Origin: an uncultured Eubacteriales bacterium
GTDB taxonomy: Bacteria; Bacillota; Clostridia; Peptostreptococcales; Anaerovoracaceae
Direction of reading: 5' to 3'
Length of the DNA stretch: 64,000 nucleotides
Assembly (NCBI GenBank): GCA_902776285.1
Contig: CACYPK010000008.1
Span: 1 to 64,000 of the forward strand
Shown piece by piece: positions 14,671 to 23,163 of this stretch; position 1 is the stretch's first letter; every line of letters begins with the position of its first letter. The position numbers and the translations under genes are program-made. Below the pieces are notes generated by a model, which saw only the letters and a program-made list of their open reading frames with translations, searched no databases and was not told the DNA's origin.

Positions 14671-16056
14671 TTATTTTTTCGCTTTTGCGTGGCGGCCGAC
14701 CTTGAAGATCAGCACGTCGAGTATGAGCAGATACGCGAACGCCAGACCGAGAGTCACAAAGCACATCGCCGGGCTCTTTGCCGCGAGTCCCACCAGGATC
14801 AGGACCGGCGCTCCGAGCAGGATGCCGAAGCTGGATCCTACGACCAGGTTGTTGGCGGCAGGCGTTTCGAGCTGCGGGTCGATCTCACGCAGAAGCAGCA
14901 CGCCGGAGCTTATGGTTCCGGTCAGCATGCCGTACATGGAGATGAGTCCTTGATAGTAATAGTCGCCATAGACAGCCTTGCAGACCCAGCGCAGGTGGAA
15001 CCATGTGACGATGGTTCCCGCGACAACGAGCAGCACGAAAGGCAACACCAGTCCGCGGATATCCTCAATGTTTATGCAGCCGATGCCGGCAACTATCATG
15101 ATGTCGAAGAACGCGCCGGAAAGGCGGTTGAGCAGGTAGTTGTCCTGATAACGTCTCTTGATGGTGCCTTTCTTTCTGAGCTTCTCGAGGATCACGCGCA
15201 GCAGGATCGCAAGCGCGGAACCGATGATAAAGTTGAATCCCCAAAGCAGTGTGTTGACCGTGCCCGCAAGACCTTCGCTGATCTTAGCGATACCACCGGT
15301 AATACCCGCGGTAACCGCGTACGTGACCAGATATACGATGACGATCATGGCCAGCTGCACGCTGAGCTTGTCTATCGATTCAGAAACCTCGCCGGTCCCT
15401 TCACCATCGTCAATGTGGTCGTCTCTGAGGAATATATGGCCTCTTTCTTCACTGACAGTTATATCGCCTCTGTCGCGCAGGATATTGAGGATTATGACAC
15501 CCACTACGCATGCCACGATGTAGCCGGCAGCGGCGATCGAAAGGCCGAAGCTGTGTCCTCCCTCAAATCCGAGGCTCTGGTAGCTGGCGCCGATGTTGTT
15601 TGCCTGTCCCGGCCCCTGTCCGAAGCCCATAGGCAGCAGGAGTCCCGCCGCTCTGAACATATTTGGCATTACTGTGAGCGCAAGGCCTATCGTAATGATC
15701 AGGCCCGTCACGCCCTGTATCATATATGTGCTTACAATGACCGCTCCCGAACGGAATCCGACCTTGCTTTCGTCACCGTCTTCTCTCTGGACCGGATTAC
15801 GCAGGCTCATCGCTATGAAGCCGAGCGCTATGCCGTGATATGTAAGCGCCGAAAGCAACTCTTCATCAAGAGTCACGATCCCGACTTCCTTGGCGATCAG
15901 CAGGAGGAACCCGCCAAGTACGGCTACCGGAAGCATGGTCTTGCGAATCGGTTTTATAGTTTGTCTAAGAAAAATAGCGATAAGCAGTACTGCCGCAATG
16001 TAGCCGAACTGTATTATCGCGTTCCACAATTGAGTGTTAGCTGCTGAATAATCCAA
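14671..16056 (-). CDS. gltS: Sodium/glutamate symporter family protein (GltS)
   Basis: Membrane carrier of the GltS family, which imports glutamate with sodium. The 461-residue protein has ten or more membrane spans in two halves, with the reentrant-loop signature GFGQGPGQANNIG near 165 and a related loop in the second half (SMYGMLTGTISSGVLLLREID). A charged cytoplasmic loop near 230-250 separates the halves. It starts 3 bp after the acyltransferase stop. Glutamate uptake would suit a glutamate-fermenting anaerobe with 2-hydroxyglutaryl-CoA dehydratase, but the family also transports other dicarboxylates. Confidence 0.85.
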   Translation of the reverse strand: MDYSAANTQLWNAIIQFGYIAAVLLIAIFLRQTIKPIRKTMLPVAVLGGFLLLIAKEVGIVTLDEELLSALTYHGIALGFIAMSLRNPVQREDGDESKVGFRSGAVIVSTYMIQGVTGLIITIGLALTVMPNMFRAAGLLLPMGFGQGPGQANNIGASYQSLGFEGGHSFGLSIAAAGYIVACVVGVIILNILRDRGDITVSEERGHIFLRDDHIDDGEGTGEVSESIDKLSVQLAMIVIVYLVTYAVTAGITGGIAKISEGLAGTVNTLLWGFNFIIGSALAILLRVILEKLRKKGTIKRRYQDNYLLNRLSGAFFDIMIVAGIGCINIEDIRGLVLPFVLLVVAGTIVTWFHLRWVCKAVYGDYYYQGLISMYGMLTGTISSGVLLLREIDPQLETPAANNLVVGSSFGILLGAPVLILVGLAAKSPAMCFVTLGLAFAYLLILDVLIFKVGRHAKAKK

Positions 16057-16059
16057 AGC

Positions 16060-17298
16060 TTACTCCTTAACGATACCTTTTAATAAGTCTCTGGCAATAA
16101 CGTACTTTCTCAGATTTGTCTTTGAAGACTTTTCTGACCTTATTTCATAATACCCGCTTTTGTCGCTGAAAACAACTCTGGCGGCCAGTACCATGGTCAT
16201 ATTGGAAATGTCCGGGACGCCGGATTCGTGCTCTCCGATAGTCAGCGCAAAGTTTCCTTCCTTATATATAAGGGCCAGTCTGCCGTGAGCCGCCTCCTCT
16301 TCAGCGTGATCTTCGCCTATGCGGATAAGTGTAACGTTATCGTCCGCGAAGATCTCCGTTTCTTCAGAGGAGCCGTTCTCGAGGATATCTTTCATTTTCG
16401 CTGTAAGCGCTTCGCGGTCCAGTTTCTCCCAGTCGGCAATGGTCTCGACTGGTTCGGACGGCTCAAAGAAGCCGGTGTCGGCCAGCCTGATCTTAAACCC
16501 GCAGCCGCAGCTGATGCTGTCTCCGGAAGACCTGACAGTACCGAACGCCCCGCACTCAGGGCAGGTGAACACCGCTCTTTCGATGCCTTCGGCATTTCCA
16601 TTTTTGCACCTGAAGTTTATCGGCCCTCCCGGCTGTGACTTCTGCCACTCCCAGGTATCGAACCACAGGTCTTTGGCGATAGCAGCCTCGACCTCTTCAT
16701 CAGTCATGTCCTTCAGGGTATCCGGGCTGTACACATTGACCGCGTGCCCATAGGTTTTTCCCTTGCGGGTCTCCATCGACCAGCGCGGCGCAGACAGATA
16801 TCCTCCTTCTATCATATAGGTGACCAGTGTGGCGCCGCTTCCCTTGACCATCTTGCCCGTATACGGCATCACCGGCAGCGACAGTCCGTTCCAGGTCTGC
16901 TCGCCTTCTGCAGCAAGGAATATCGATTCGCCGCGCTTGATCCTCTTCATGGCGACCAGCGCGGTGCGGCTGCTCTTTGCGCCTTTCTGATGAGGTATCA
17001 GCCGGAAATGCCTGTCGAGAACAGGTCCCCAGGTCTTCATCCTCAGCAGGTGTTCGCTCGCTATGAAAGTGAGAGGCTTATGTCTGAAGGCAATGCCCAC
17101 CAGGATTGGATCGTAGGCGCAGGTGTGGTTGATCGCGACGATGACCGGTCCTTCTATATTCGCCGGCTCAAAATCGTCGCATGAGAAATCAAACTTCCGC
17201 TTCATCCACGGTCCTATGACAAGCTGCGAGAAATCCCAGGATCTCTTGCGCCGCCTGTCCGCCTTTTCTCTTTCCGCGTTGCCTGCCTGCTTTGCCAT
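16060..17298 (-). CDS. PlsC-type acyltransferase with C-terminal zinc ribbon
   Basis: Probable 1-acyl-glycerol-3-phosphate acyltransferase family member (phospholipid synthesis, at the membrane face). The catalytic HX4D motif is NHTCAYD near residue 57, followed by the substrate block HFRLIPHQKGAKSSRTA and the glycine-containing FLAAEGEQTW (replacing the usual FPEGTR). Unlike ordinary PlsC (about 240 residues), this 412-residue protein continues with a four-cysteine zinc ribbon (CPECGAFGTV ... SCGCGF, near 250-275) and a further 130-residue domain of unknown role. It lies between the acetyl-CoA-synthase-like gene and gltS in the same direction. Confidence 0.82.
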   Translation of the reverse strand: MAKQAGNAEREKADRRRKRSWDFSQLVIGPWMKRKFDFSCDDFEPANIEGPVIVAINHTCAYDPILVGIAFRHKPLTFIASEHLLRMKTWGPVLDRHFRLIPHQKGAKSSRTALVAMKRIKRGESIFLAAEGEQTWNGLSLPVMPYTGKMVKGSGATLVTYMIEGGYLSAPRWSMETRKGKTYGHAVNVYSPDTLKDMTDEEVEAAIAKDLWFDTWEWQKSQPGGPINFRCKNGNAEGIERAVFTCPECGAFGTVRSSGDSISCGCGFKIRLADTGFFEPSEPVETIADWEKLDREALTAKMKDILENGSSEETEIFADDNVTLIRIGEDHAEEEAAHGRLALIYKEGNFALTIGEHESGVPDISNMTMVLAARVVFSDKSGYYEIRSEKSSKTNLRKYVIARDLLKGIVKE

Positions 17299-17306
17299 CT
17301 ATTCGC

Positions 17307-18047
17307 TTAGCCCTTGAATTCCTTCTTTTCCTTGCCGAAGTGCAGTTCCTTGAGGCCCTCTACCTCGTCGCAGATCTCCTTGAGGCTACATGTATGACAG
17401 TCTGTGGACATGCCCTCAAGTATCTTTGAGAGCGTCTTTGTGATGTCACGCACCTTTTTGGCGTCCTTCTTCATCTCTGCGTAATCCGGATCATCAGCCG
17501 TGACGAAGATCACCTTGACCGCCTTGATATCAGGATTCTTCTTGAACTGCCTGATGTAGGAGTTGCCTACCTGTTCAAAGGTGATGCCTTTTCTGACTGC
17601 CTCCTTTGAAACTCTGACCTGCTCCCTGAAGCTGTCAGAAGAAGACCTGATCATGTAACCCTTCGGATACACGTGATACTTGACGAAGTCGATGTCCTGG
17701 ATCGCCCTGAACAGAGGCTCTGTGTCCTCTTCATTCTCGCCTGTCAGGTTTCCGACTTTTATTAACACTATCCTCGCGAAAGGCGCGCTGCCGTTTATCT
17801 GGTTGAGGTCCCTGCCGTACAGGAGGATCTCGTCCTTGTCGGCAAAGCCGTCAGTTGAAGTGACGCACGCGTAATTGACCGCCGGCTTGTTGTCTCCGCC
17901 CAGCTCATATGCGGCTTCTTTCATCATTACCAGCTGATTGCCGCCAACATCTTCCCAGCACTTAGCCGGATTATATTCATAACGCTTAGGCTGCGTCGAA
18001 CCGAGCAGCCCGTCGATTTTTTCAATAATAGAATTATACAGTTCCAT
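17307..18047 (-). CDS. Acetyl-CoA synthase C-domain-like protein
   Basis: I start this at 18047 (GAGGGA site), giving 246 residues. It resembles the C-terminal part of the CO dehydrogenase/acetyl-CoA synthase beta subunit (CdhC/AcsB): the stretch ILLYGRDLNQI, then RVSKEAVRKGITFEQVGNSYIRQ, KVIFVTADD, and the cysteine cluster DCHTCSLKEIC (C217, C220, C226), which recall VGPDLD, RISKEAVAKG and CTLCQSFAP of true ACS. The GCG tripeptide that binds nickel in the A-cluster is absent and the protein is far shorter than ACS, so acetyl-CoA synthesis is unlikely. It may carry a [4Fe-4S] or nickel site. It lies downstream of the dehydratase activator and in the same run as a CooC-like ATPase. Confidence 0.65.
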   Translation of the reverse strand: MELYNSIIEKIDGLLGSTQPKRYEYNPAKCWEDVGGNQLVMMKEAAYELGGDNKPAVNYACVTSTDGFADKDEILLYGRDLNQINGSAPFARIVLIKVGNLTGENEEDTEPLFRAIQDIDFVKYHVYPKGYMIRSSSDSFREQVRVSKEAVRKGITFEQVGNSYIRQFKKNPDIKAVKVIFVTADDPDYAEMKKDAKKVRDITKTLSKILEGMSTDCHTCSLKEICDEVEGLKELHFGKEKKEFKG

Positions 18048-18181
18048 TTCTATCCCTCTTTTTTTATTTGCCGTAAAGGCGGAAAAAGCCTCCTGCAGCG
18101 GAGACTGAGGTATAGCCGCGACGAGGCGAGAGCAGCGCTCCGCGATGGGAGCACATTCCCGCCTCATCCGCTAATACATTT
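18048..18181. other. Intergenic stretch between two dehydratase-cluster genes
   Basis: Contains several short self-complementary pieces (GGAGGC/GCC near 18071-18094; GGAGCGCTGCTC near 18130) but no convincing terminator with a T-run and no promoter I can defend. Confidence 0.4.
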
Positions 18182-18364
18182 TTAGAATTTGATATCTACC
18201 GGTTTGCGGTCAAAGATCTCATTCACTCTCTTGTAGGCCCATGCCAGCAGCTTCTGATCGAGGTTGAGGAAGTAGACCACAAAGAGCGTTCCCGTTGCAA
18301 CGCCCAGGATCGTTGTTACGAGCTTGAAAGCCTTGCAGATCGGGTTTTTCTTCTTGTTCTTCAT
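18182..18364 (-). CDS. Small single-span membrane protein, dehydratase-linked (copy 1)
   Basis: A 60-residue protein with a basic start (MKNKKKNPICKAFK), one membrane span (about residues 14-32, LVTTILGVATGTLFVVYFL) and a polar tail. It sits 18 bp downstream of the dehydratase activator gene. Its core FVVYFLNLDQKLLAWAYKRV matches the product at 25331-25537 (FCVFYFDLDGKLLYYVVEPF), which follows alpha subunit 2, so the two are paralogues with a shared aromatic-LDxKLL motif just after the span. I know no named family; a membrane anchor or assembly helper for the dehydratase is a guess. Confidence 0.75.
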   Translation of the reverse strand: MKNKKKNPICKAFKLVTTILGVATGTLFVVYFLNLDQKLLAWAYKRVNEIFDRKPVDIKF

Positions 18365-18382
18365 TATAGTTCTCCTTTCGGA

Positions 18383-19174
18383 TTACTTAGCCTGTCCCTT
18401 CTGACGAGCGAATTCAGCAGCGCCGAGAGCTCCCATCAGCTGCGGGTCAGTCTTGAGGTTGATGACCTTGAGCTTGAGTACGTGCTCGATAGCATCCTTC
18501 AGACCGTCGTTCTTAGCGCATCCGCCTGTCAGTGTGATGGAGTCGGTAGCGCCGGCCTTCTTAGCCATTACGAAGCATCTCTTAGCTACAGCCATCTGGA
18601 TTCCTGCAGCGATCTCATCCATTGGCTTGTTCTCACCAACGAGTGTGATTACCTCGGACTCAGCGAATACCGTGCACTGAGCAGTGATAGGAATAACGTT
18701 CTTTGCGGTCAGGGACAGCTTCGAGAACTCAGGGAGAGTCATCTCGAAGGATCTTGCCATCGCCTCGTAGAATCTGCCTGTTCCGGCAGCGCACTTGTCG
18801 TTCATAGCGAAGTTCTTTACTGTTCCGTCTGTGTCAACCGCGATACCCTTAACGTCCTGTCCGCCGATATCGATGATAGCTTTTACGCTTGGATCGGTTA
18901 CGTGAACGCCCATAGCGTGGCAGGAGATCTCGGAGATGTTCTCGTCAGCGAAAGGAACTTTGTTACGTCCGTATCCTGTTCCGATCAGATAAGCGAGGTC
19001 CTTGGAGGACTTCAGGCCTACCTTGCCGAGTACTTCTTCCATAGCCAGTCTTGCGGAAGCCTCGGAATTGATCTTGCTCTTGATAGTTGTATCAGCAACG
19101 ATCTTGCCTTCCTCGTCGAGGATAACTGCCTTGGTATAAGTTGAACCAACATCACAGCCGCCATAATATTTCAT
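18383..19174 (-). CDS. hgdC: 2-hydroxyacyl-CoA dehydratase activator (HgdC/BadF family ATPase)
   Basis: Homodimeric [4Fe-4S] ATPase that injects a single high-energy electron into the dehydratase at the cost of ATP (the archerase). The 263-residue length is typical. The ASKHA nucleotide folds appear at GGCDVGSTYTKAVILDE (residue 4), IIDIGGQDVKGI (near 100) and LTGGCAKNDGL (near 220). The two cysteines that hold the cluster between subunits are C127 in NDKCAAGTGRF and C166 in ITAQCTVFAESE. It follows alpha subunit 1 by about 100 bp. It is the only activator seen in the window, so it may serve all three dehydratases. Confidence 0.94.
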   Translation of the reverse strand: MKYYGGCDVGSTYTKAVILDEEGKIVADTTIKSKINSEASARLAMEEVLGKVGLKSSKDLAYLIGTGYGRNKVPFADENISEISCHAMGVHVTDPSVKAIIDIGGQDVKGIAVDTDGTVKNFAMNDKCAAGTGRFYEAMARSFEMTLPEFSKLSLTAKNVIPITAQCTVFAESEVITLVGENKPMDEIAAGIQMAVAKRCFVMAKKAGATDSITLTGGCAKNDGLKDAIEHVLKLKVINLKTDPQLMGALGAAEFARQKGQAK

Positions 19175-19281
19175 GATAGTTTTCTCCTTTTCAGTTATAA
19201 AAAATATTATTAATTATCTAATTTAGTGAAGCTAGCCATTCGGCGATCGCCGTACCCGAGATCCGCCGAAATGACGAGCGC

Positions 19282-21147
19282 CTACATACCGAGTTCGTCG
19301 TCGAAATCGCAGAGTGTCGGGTCGACAGGCTCAGCCTTCATGACCGTTCTCATGTACTCGTTGACCTTGTCTCTCATGGTCTTTCTGGATACCGTTCTAG
19401 GGTCCATCAGGTCATGCTCGATCCAGATCATGTGAGCGTTTCTGTCTCTGCATGTATCGTCGAGTACGCCCTGAAGTGTAGCCATGTTCTTGCAGGCAAC
19501 GTTCTGGTACATGATGATGATCTCTGCTCTCCAGTCTTCGACCTGTCTCCACATCTCGTCGACTACGTTCTGGTAACCGCCGTTTGTATGTCTTCTCATT
19601 ACCATGCGCTCGTAGAGTCTTGCGAGGTCCATGAGAGCTTCTTCCTTATCCTCTGTCTCGAGGACCTTGGTGAAGTTCAGGGACTCCATCTCAACGAGGA
19701 TGTCGATTCCCCAGCAGTTAGCAAGCCAGTTGCTGAAGTTTGCGTAATAGTGAGCAGGGCAGGACCATACGATTCCTCTGTACCTCATCTTGTTGCGCCA
19801 TGCCTGTTCACGTTTCTCGTAAGCCTTCATCATGATCTCATTGACCTTCTTGAAGGTCTTCATGACTCTAGGGTCTGCGCCGCCGTCCATCTCGTAGTTC
19901 CATTTACGGAAGAGCTCGTATGACGGTCCGATGATCTGCGGATAATCAGTCTTGTTGACTTCCCACTTCTGCAGCTCGTAAGCAGTCTCCTCGTTGAAGC
20001 GCTTCATCTGCTTGAAGTAAGCGTCCCAGCTCCACTTGGCGCCTGTGACTTCCTCTACGAACTTGATGCATCCCTTGATGTCATCAACAGCGTAGCGCGT
20101 AGTCTCTTCGTCCTCGTATCTTACCGGGAATGTCAGGTGATAGACCGGCAGATCCGGGAATCTTCTGCTCATGTACTCGGAAGCCATTGTCGATCCGTCG
20201 CAAGGCATCGAACTTGAGATGAAGCACGATCCCATGTGTGGCAGAGCGTCGATTACGAGCGCGCCGCACTCAGAGGACGGTACCGGACAGGTGTCAGCCG
20301 GAAGGCCGAACGACTCTACAGCGTCGATGTAAGGTACGCATGTGAGCTGGTCGATCTCGGATACCAGGAATACCGGCATCAGCTGATAAGGGATACCCAG
20401 AAGATCAGGGAATCCTGCCATGATCTGTCCCATGGTCATCTCGTCGAAGAGAACGACTTTCTTGTTGAGTTCTGAGGAGTTACCGTTCTTCTTGTCGCCC
20501 TTGGCGAGGAATACCAGGTTCTCAGCTACATAGCGGAAGATATCGTATGTCATCAGGTGCGACATCTTCAGAGCGCTGCCTTTCTGACCGGATGTGTTCT
20601 TGTCCATGAAGCCTACGCAGCACATGTACGAGATCATCCATCTGTAGTGGAATGTAGAGTTGAGCGCCGGGACGAGGTCTCTGCTGAATGTCATGAGCAG
20701 CATGAGCCACATCTTGCCCCATCTGTAGAAGTCGTATGCAGTATCTGCAGCGCCTCTCCACTCTCTTCTTACAGGAACCATGTCACCCTTGCGGTAAAGC
20801 TTTCCGAGAGTCCTCTCTCCGTAGAGGAATACTTCCTTGAGTTCTGCCGGGCTCATCTCTGTAGCCTGCTTGAACTCGAGAGCGCATCTCGCGAGATCGT
20901 CTCTGCATCTCTCGACCTGCTTCATGCAGAAGGCTTTTTTGTCTGCTTCCTTGAACATCTCAACGCAGATCTTTCCGATTTCCATGAGGTTCTTGCCCTG
21001 CGCCTTGAAGTCCATGTTGTCCTTCGTGCGCCAGAAAACAGGATTCGGATAATGGAATTTGCCTTTGGCATTGTCTGCCTTGACTTTCTTTTCTCTCTTT
21101 TCGGCAAGAGCGTTCTTGATGCCGAGCAATTCTGTAGTCAGTACCAT
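19282..21147 (-). CDS. 2-hydroxyacyl-CoA dehydratase family, alpha-type subunit 1
   Basis: One of two homologous [4Fe-4S] subunits of a dehydratase or reductase of the HgdAB/FldBC/BcrBC family, which acts by ketyl-radical chemistry on a CoA thioester. It is 621 residues, 76-87 longer than the other two alpha subunits here; the extra is an N-terminal helical, lysine- and glutamate-rich extension before GMVPVRREWRGAADTAY-like sequence. Cysteines conserved in all three alphas are in PCDGST, NCWGIDI and ACKNMATLQG and are the likely cluster ligands. It overlaps the beta subunit stop codon by one base. Substrate unknown. Confidence 0.88.
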   Translation of the reverse strand: MVLTTELLGIKNALAEKREKKVKADNAKGKFHYPNPVFWRTKDNMDFKAQGKNLMEIGKICVEMFKEADKKAFCMKQVERCRDDLARCALEFKQATEMSPAELKEVFLYGERTLGKLYRKGDMVPVRREWRGAADTAYDFYRWGKMWLMLLMTFSRDLVPALNSTFHYRWMISYMCCVGFMDKNTSGQKGSALKMSHLMTYDIFRYVAENLVFLAKGDKKNGNSSELNKKVVLFDEMTMGQIMAGFPDLLGIPYQLMPVFLVSEIDQLTCVPYIDAVESFGLPADTCPVPSSECGALVIDALPHMGSCFISSSMPCDGSTMASEYMSRRFPDLPVYHLTFPVRYEDEETTRYAVDDIKGCIKFVEEVTGAKWSWDAYFKQMKRFNEETAYELQKWEVNKTDYPQIIGPSYELFRKWNYEMDGGADPRVMKTFKKVNEIMMKAYEKREQAWRNKMRYRGIVWSCPAHYYANFSNWLANCWGIDILVEMESLNFTKVLETEDKEEALMDLARLYERMVMRRHTNGGYQNVVDEMWRQVEDWRAEIIIMYQNVACKNMATLQGVLDDTCRDRNAHMIWIEHDLMDPRTVSRKTMRDKVNEYMRTVMKAEPVDPTLCDFDDELGM

Positions 21148-22343
21148 TACTTCTTGCCTCCTTTCTGTTTCTGGATCTTTTTGATCTCAAGCGATTCCAC
21201 GAAAGCTTGGAATCTCGTTCTGAGCTGTCCGGATCCCTTTGCGTTGTACAGTCTGTCGATTGACAGGATCGGCCAGCCGTACTCCTCTGCCATGATGTGG
21301 CTGACGAGAGCTCTCTCGAATCCCCAGAAGTCGCAGTATTTCATCTGCTCGTAGATGATACCGTCTGCGTTGAACTCCTTGGCGAGTCTGTCGGCAGTGT
21401 CTCTTCTCTGCTGGACCTTGTTGTCTGCGATGTAGCGCGCGCACTCAGAAGTGTTCATGTAGTGGCGTACCAGCTGAGGCAATGCGTCCTCGTCGTCGGT
21501 CAGCTCGATGACCTCTCTGCCCGGGAGCGATCCGAAGCAGTGTCTGTCGAATACTACTCTCGCGCCGGCGTCCTCGATCATCTTCGTGAACTCCGGGTCG
21601 TCGATCTCGGATCCGACGATACCTACTCTTGCTCTCGGAAGCTTCTCGTCAGGTTTTCTCTTCTTGAGTTCTGCGAGTGTCTCCTTGAGATAAGGCAGGA
21701 TCAGATACTTAGGGCATGTGTAGGTCACGAGGTTCAGGATGTGGAATTCGTATCCTGTGACGACCGGATTGTCAGCCTTACGCATCTCGCTGATTTCCTG
21801 GATGATCTTGCAGACTTCGTTGTGCTCCTTGACTGCCTTTCTGATGGCCTTGTCCGAAACATCTACACCCAGCTTGTCATGCATAACATCAAGAAGCCTT
21901 ACTTCGAGCTGTCTCTGCATGTGATTGAATGAGAATTCCTCTGTCTTGTACGGAACATCCAGGTGTGTAACGAAGAAGTTTTCCTTGGTGTTGCACTTAA
22001 GGATGCCGAAGTGCTCGTAGAATCTGTTCATCATCGAGCATGCATCCACGCCTGCGAGTCCGTCCAGGAACTGGAATCCGCCTTCGATAGCTCTCTCAAG
22101 CAGAGCACGGGCGTATTCGCATACGTAGTTCGACATATAATAGGTAGAAATGTCGATTGAACCCGTTCTCGGTGCACGGAGTCTGACCGATACGCAGTTG
22201 TCAACGTTCAGCAGAACCTCAGGAATGTGGTAGCATGTGTAGCCCATGATGAGCTTGCCGTCCTTTTTCGCCTGTTCCACCAGTTCGTTGTCCGCGTTGT
22301 CCAGAAGGCCCTCGAAGTAGATCAAATGCTTCAAGTCTTTCAA
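21147..22343 (-). CDS. 2-hydroxyacyl-CoA dehydratase family, beta-type subunit 1
   Basis: Second homologous subunit (398 residues) of the radical dehydratase. Conserved features shared with the other two beta subunits here are the opening DLKHLIYFE, cysteine 75 in CEYARALLERAIEGGF, cysteine 102 in DACSMMNRF, a third in KYCDFWGFERAL near 345, and the closing SGQLRTRFQAFVESLEIKKIQ. In this family the beta subunit carries its own [4Fe-4S] cluster and contacts the CoA ester. It is preceded by the CooC-like gene and followed by alpha 1 with a one-base overlap. Confidence 0.9.
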   Translation of the reverse strand: MKDLKHLIYFEGLLDNADNELVEQAKKDGKLIMGYTCYHIPEVLLNVDNCVSVRLRAPRTGSIDISTYYMSNYVCEYARALLERAIEGGFQFLDGLAGVDACSMMNRFYEHFGILKCNTKENFFVTHLDVPYKTEEFSFNHMQRQLEVRLLDVMHDKLGVDVSDKAIRKAVKEHNEVCKIIQEISEMRKADNPVVTGYEFHILNLVTYTCPKYLILPYLKETLAELKKRKPDEKLPRARVGIVGSEIDDPEFTKMIEDAGARVVFDRHCFGSLPGREVIELTDDEDALPQLVRHYMNTSECARYIADNKVQQRRDTADRLAKEFNADGIIYEQMKYCDFWGFERALVSHIMAEEYGWPILSIDRLYNAKGSGQLRTRFQAFVESLEIKKIQKQKGGKK

Positions 22344-22376
22344 TGTTAAAACCTCCCTCTCAACTTATATATCTTG

Positions 22377-23144
22377 TTATATCAGTTGCATTTTGCGGAG
22401 CGCTTCGCGTGTGCCAGCCATGACCGGAGAATCCTCCGGAAGATCGAACACGCTGACGCCCATTATATCGTTTTCGGCATGGTTCCTGTCATCAGGGATG
22501 TAGGCCAGGACCTCGGCCGATTCGATCTTGATAAGAGGAATCTGTTCCTCTTTTACTCTGTTGACGATGACGCCGCACTTGTCGTACATTACCAGCTCAT
22601 CGGCAACTTCCTTGATGGTGTCCACTACCTTGCAGCCCTTGCGGCTCGGGTCGGTGATCAAGAAAAGGTGCGTGACTTTTTCCATAACCCTTCTGTTGAT
22701 CTGCTCGATACCCGCTTCGCCGTCTATGACCACATAATCGAAGTCGTTAGCCAGAAGGCTGATGACCTCCTTGAGGTAGGCGTTCACCTTGCAGTAGCAG
22801 CCGGCTGCTTCAGGCCTTCCGATGGCAAGGAAGCTGAATTTCTGCTCTTCGAGCATTGTGTCAAAGATGCGGAACCTCGCTTCATTGAGCATCTCGATGG
22901 CTTCCTTAGGGCGGCCGTCCTCTACGCTGTTGACGATCTTTTTACGGATGCCGTCCAGCGTGTCAGTAGGCTCTACGCCCAGAGCCGTCGTAAGTCCGAT
23001 GGCAGGGTCGGCGTCTATCGCCAGTATCCTCGAATCAGGATATTCTTCGGTGAGTATCCTGACCATCGCGGAACTGATAGAAGTCTTTCCGACTCCTCCC
23101 TTGCCGGCTACAGTTAGAATCTTGGTGTCTCTCTCTTTTTCCAT
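22377..23144 (-). CDS. CooC/AcsF-like nickel-insertion ATPase (MinD superfamily)
   Basis: A 255-residue P-loop ATPase with the deviant Walker A GKGGVGKTSISS (residue 14) and ADPAIGLTTALG. What places it with CooC rather than MinD or Soj is the C-x-C motif at C116 and C118 (EAAGCYCKVNAYL), which binds nickel in CooC, and the segment DGEAGIEQINRR near 150. CooC proteins deliver nickel to CO dehydrogenase and acetyl-CoA synthase. No CODH gene is in the window; instead it heads the group beta1-alpha1-activator, with an ACS-like protein further down. What it would mature here is unknown. Confidence 0.82.
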   Translation of the reverse strand: MEKERDTKILTVAGKGGVGKTSISSAMVRILTEEYPDSRILAIDADPAIGLTTALGVEPTDTLDGIRKKIVNSVEDGRPKEAIEMLNEARFRIFDTMLEEQKFSFLAIGRPEAAGCYCKVNAYLKEVISLLANDFDYVVIDGEAGIEQINRRVMEKVTHLFLITDPSRKGCKVVDTIKEVADELVMYDKCGVIVNRVKEEQIPLIKIESAEVLAYIPDDRNHAENDIMGVSVFDLPEDSPVMAGTREALRKMQLI

Positions 23145-23163
23145 TTTTTACTCTTTTTTATAT

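Noticed and set aside
14653..16047. 464-codon plus-strand open frame
   Set aside because: It is antisense to gltS, has no ribosome site and a low-complexity charged composition; gltS on the other strand has full family motifs.
17307..18047. Functional acetyl-CoA synthase
   Set aside because: The nickel-binding GCG motif and most of the protein are missing, and no CODH or corrinoid protein gene is in the window.
18048..18181. Terminator between the membrane micro-protein and the ACS-like gene
   Set aside because: Self-complementary pieces are short and no T-run follows on the minus strand.
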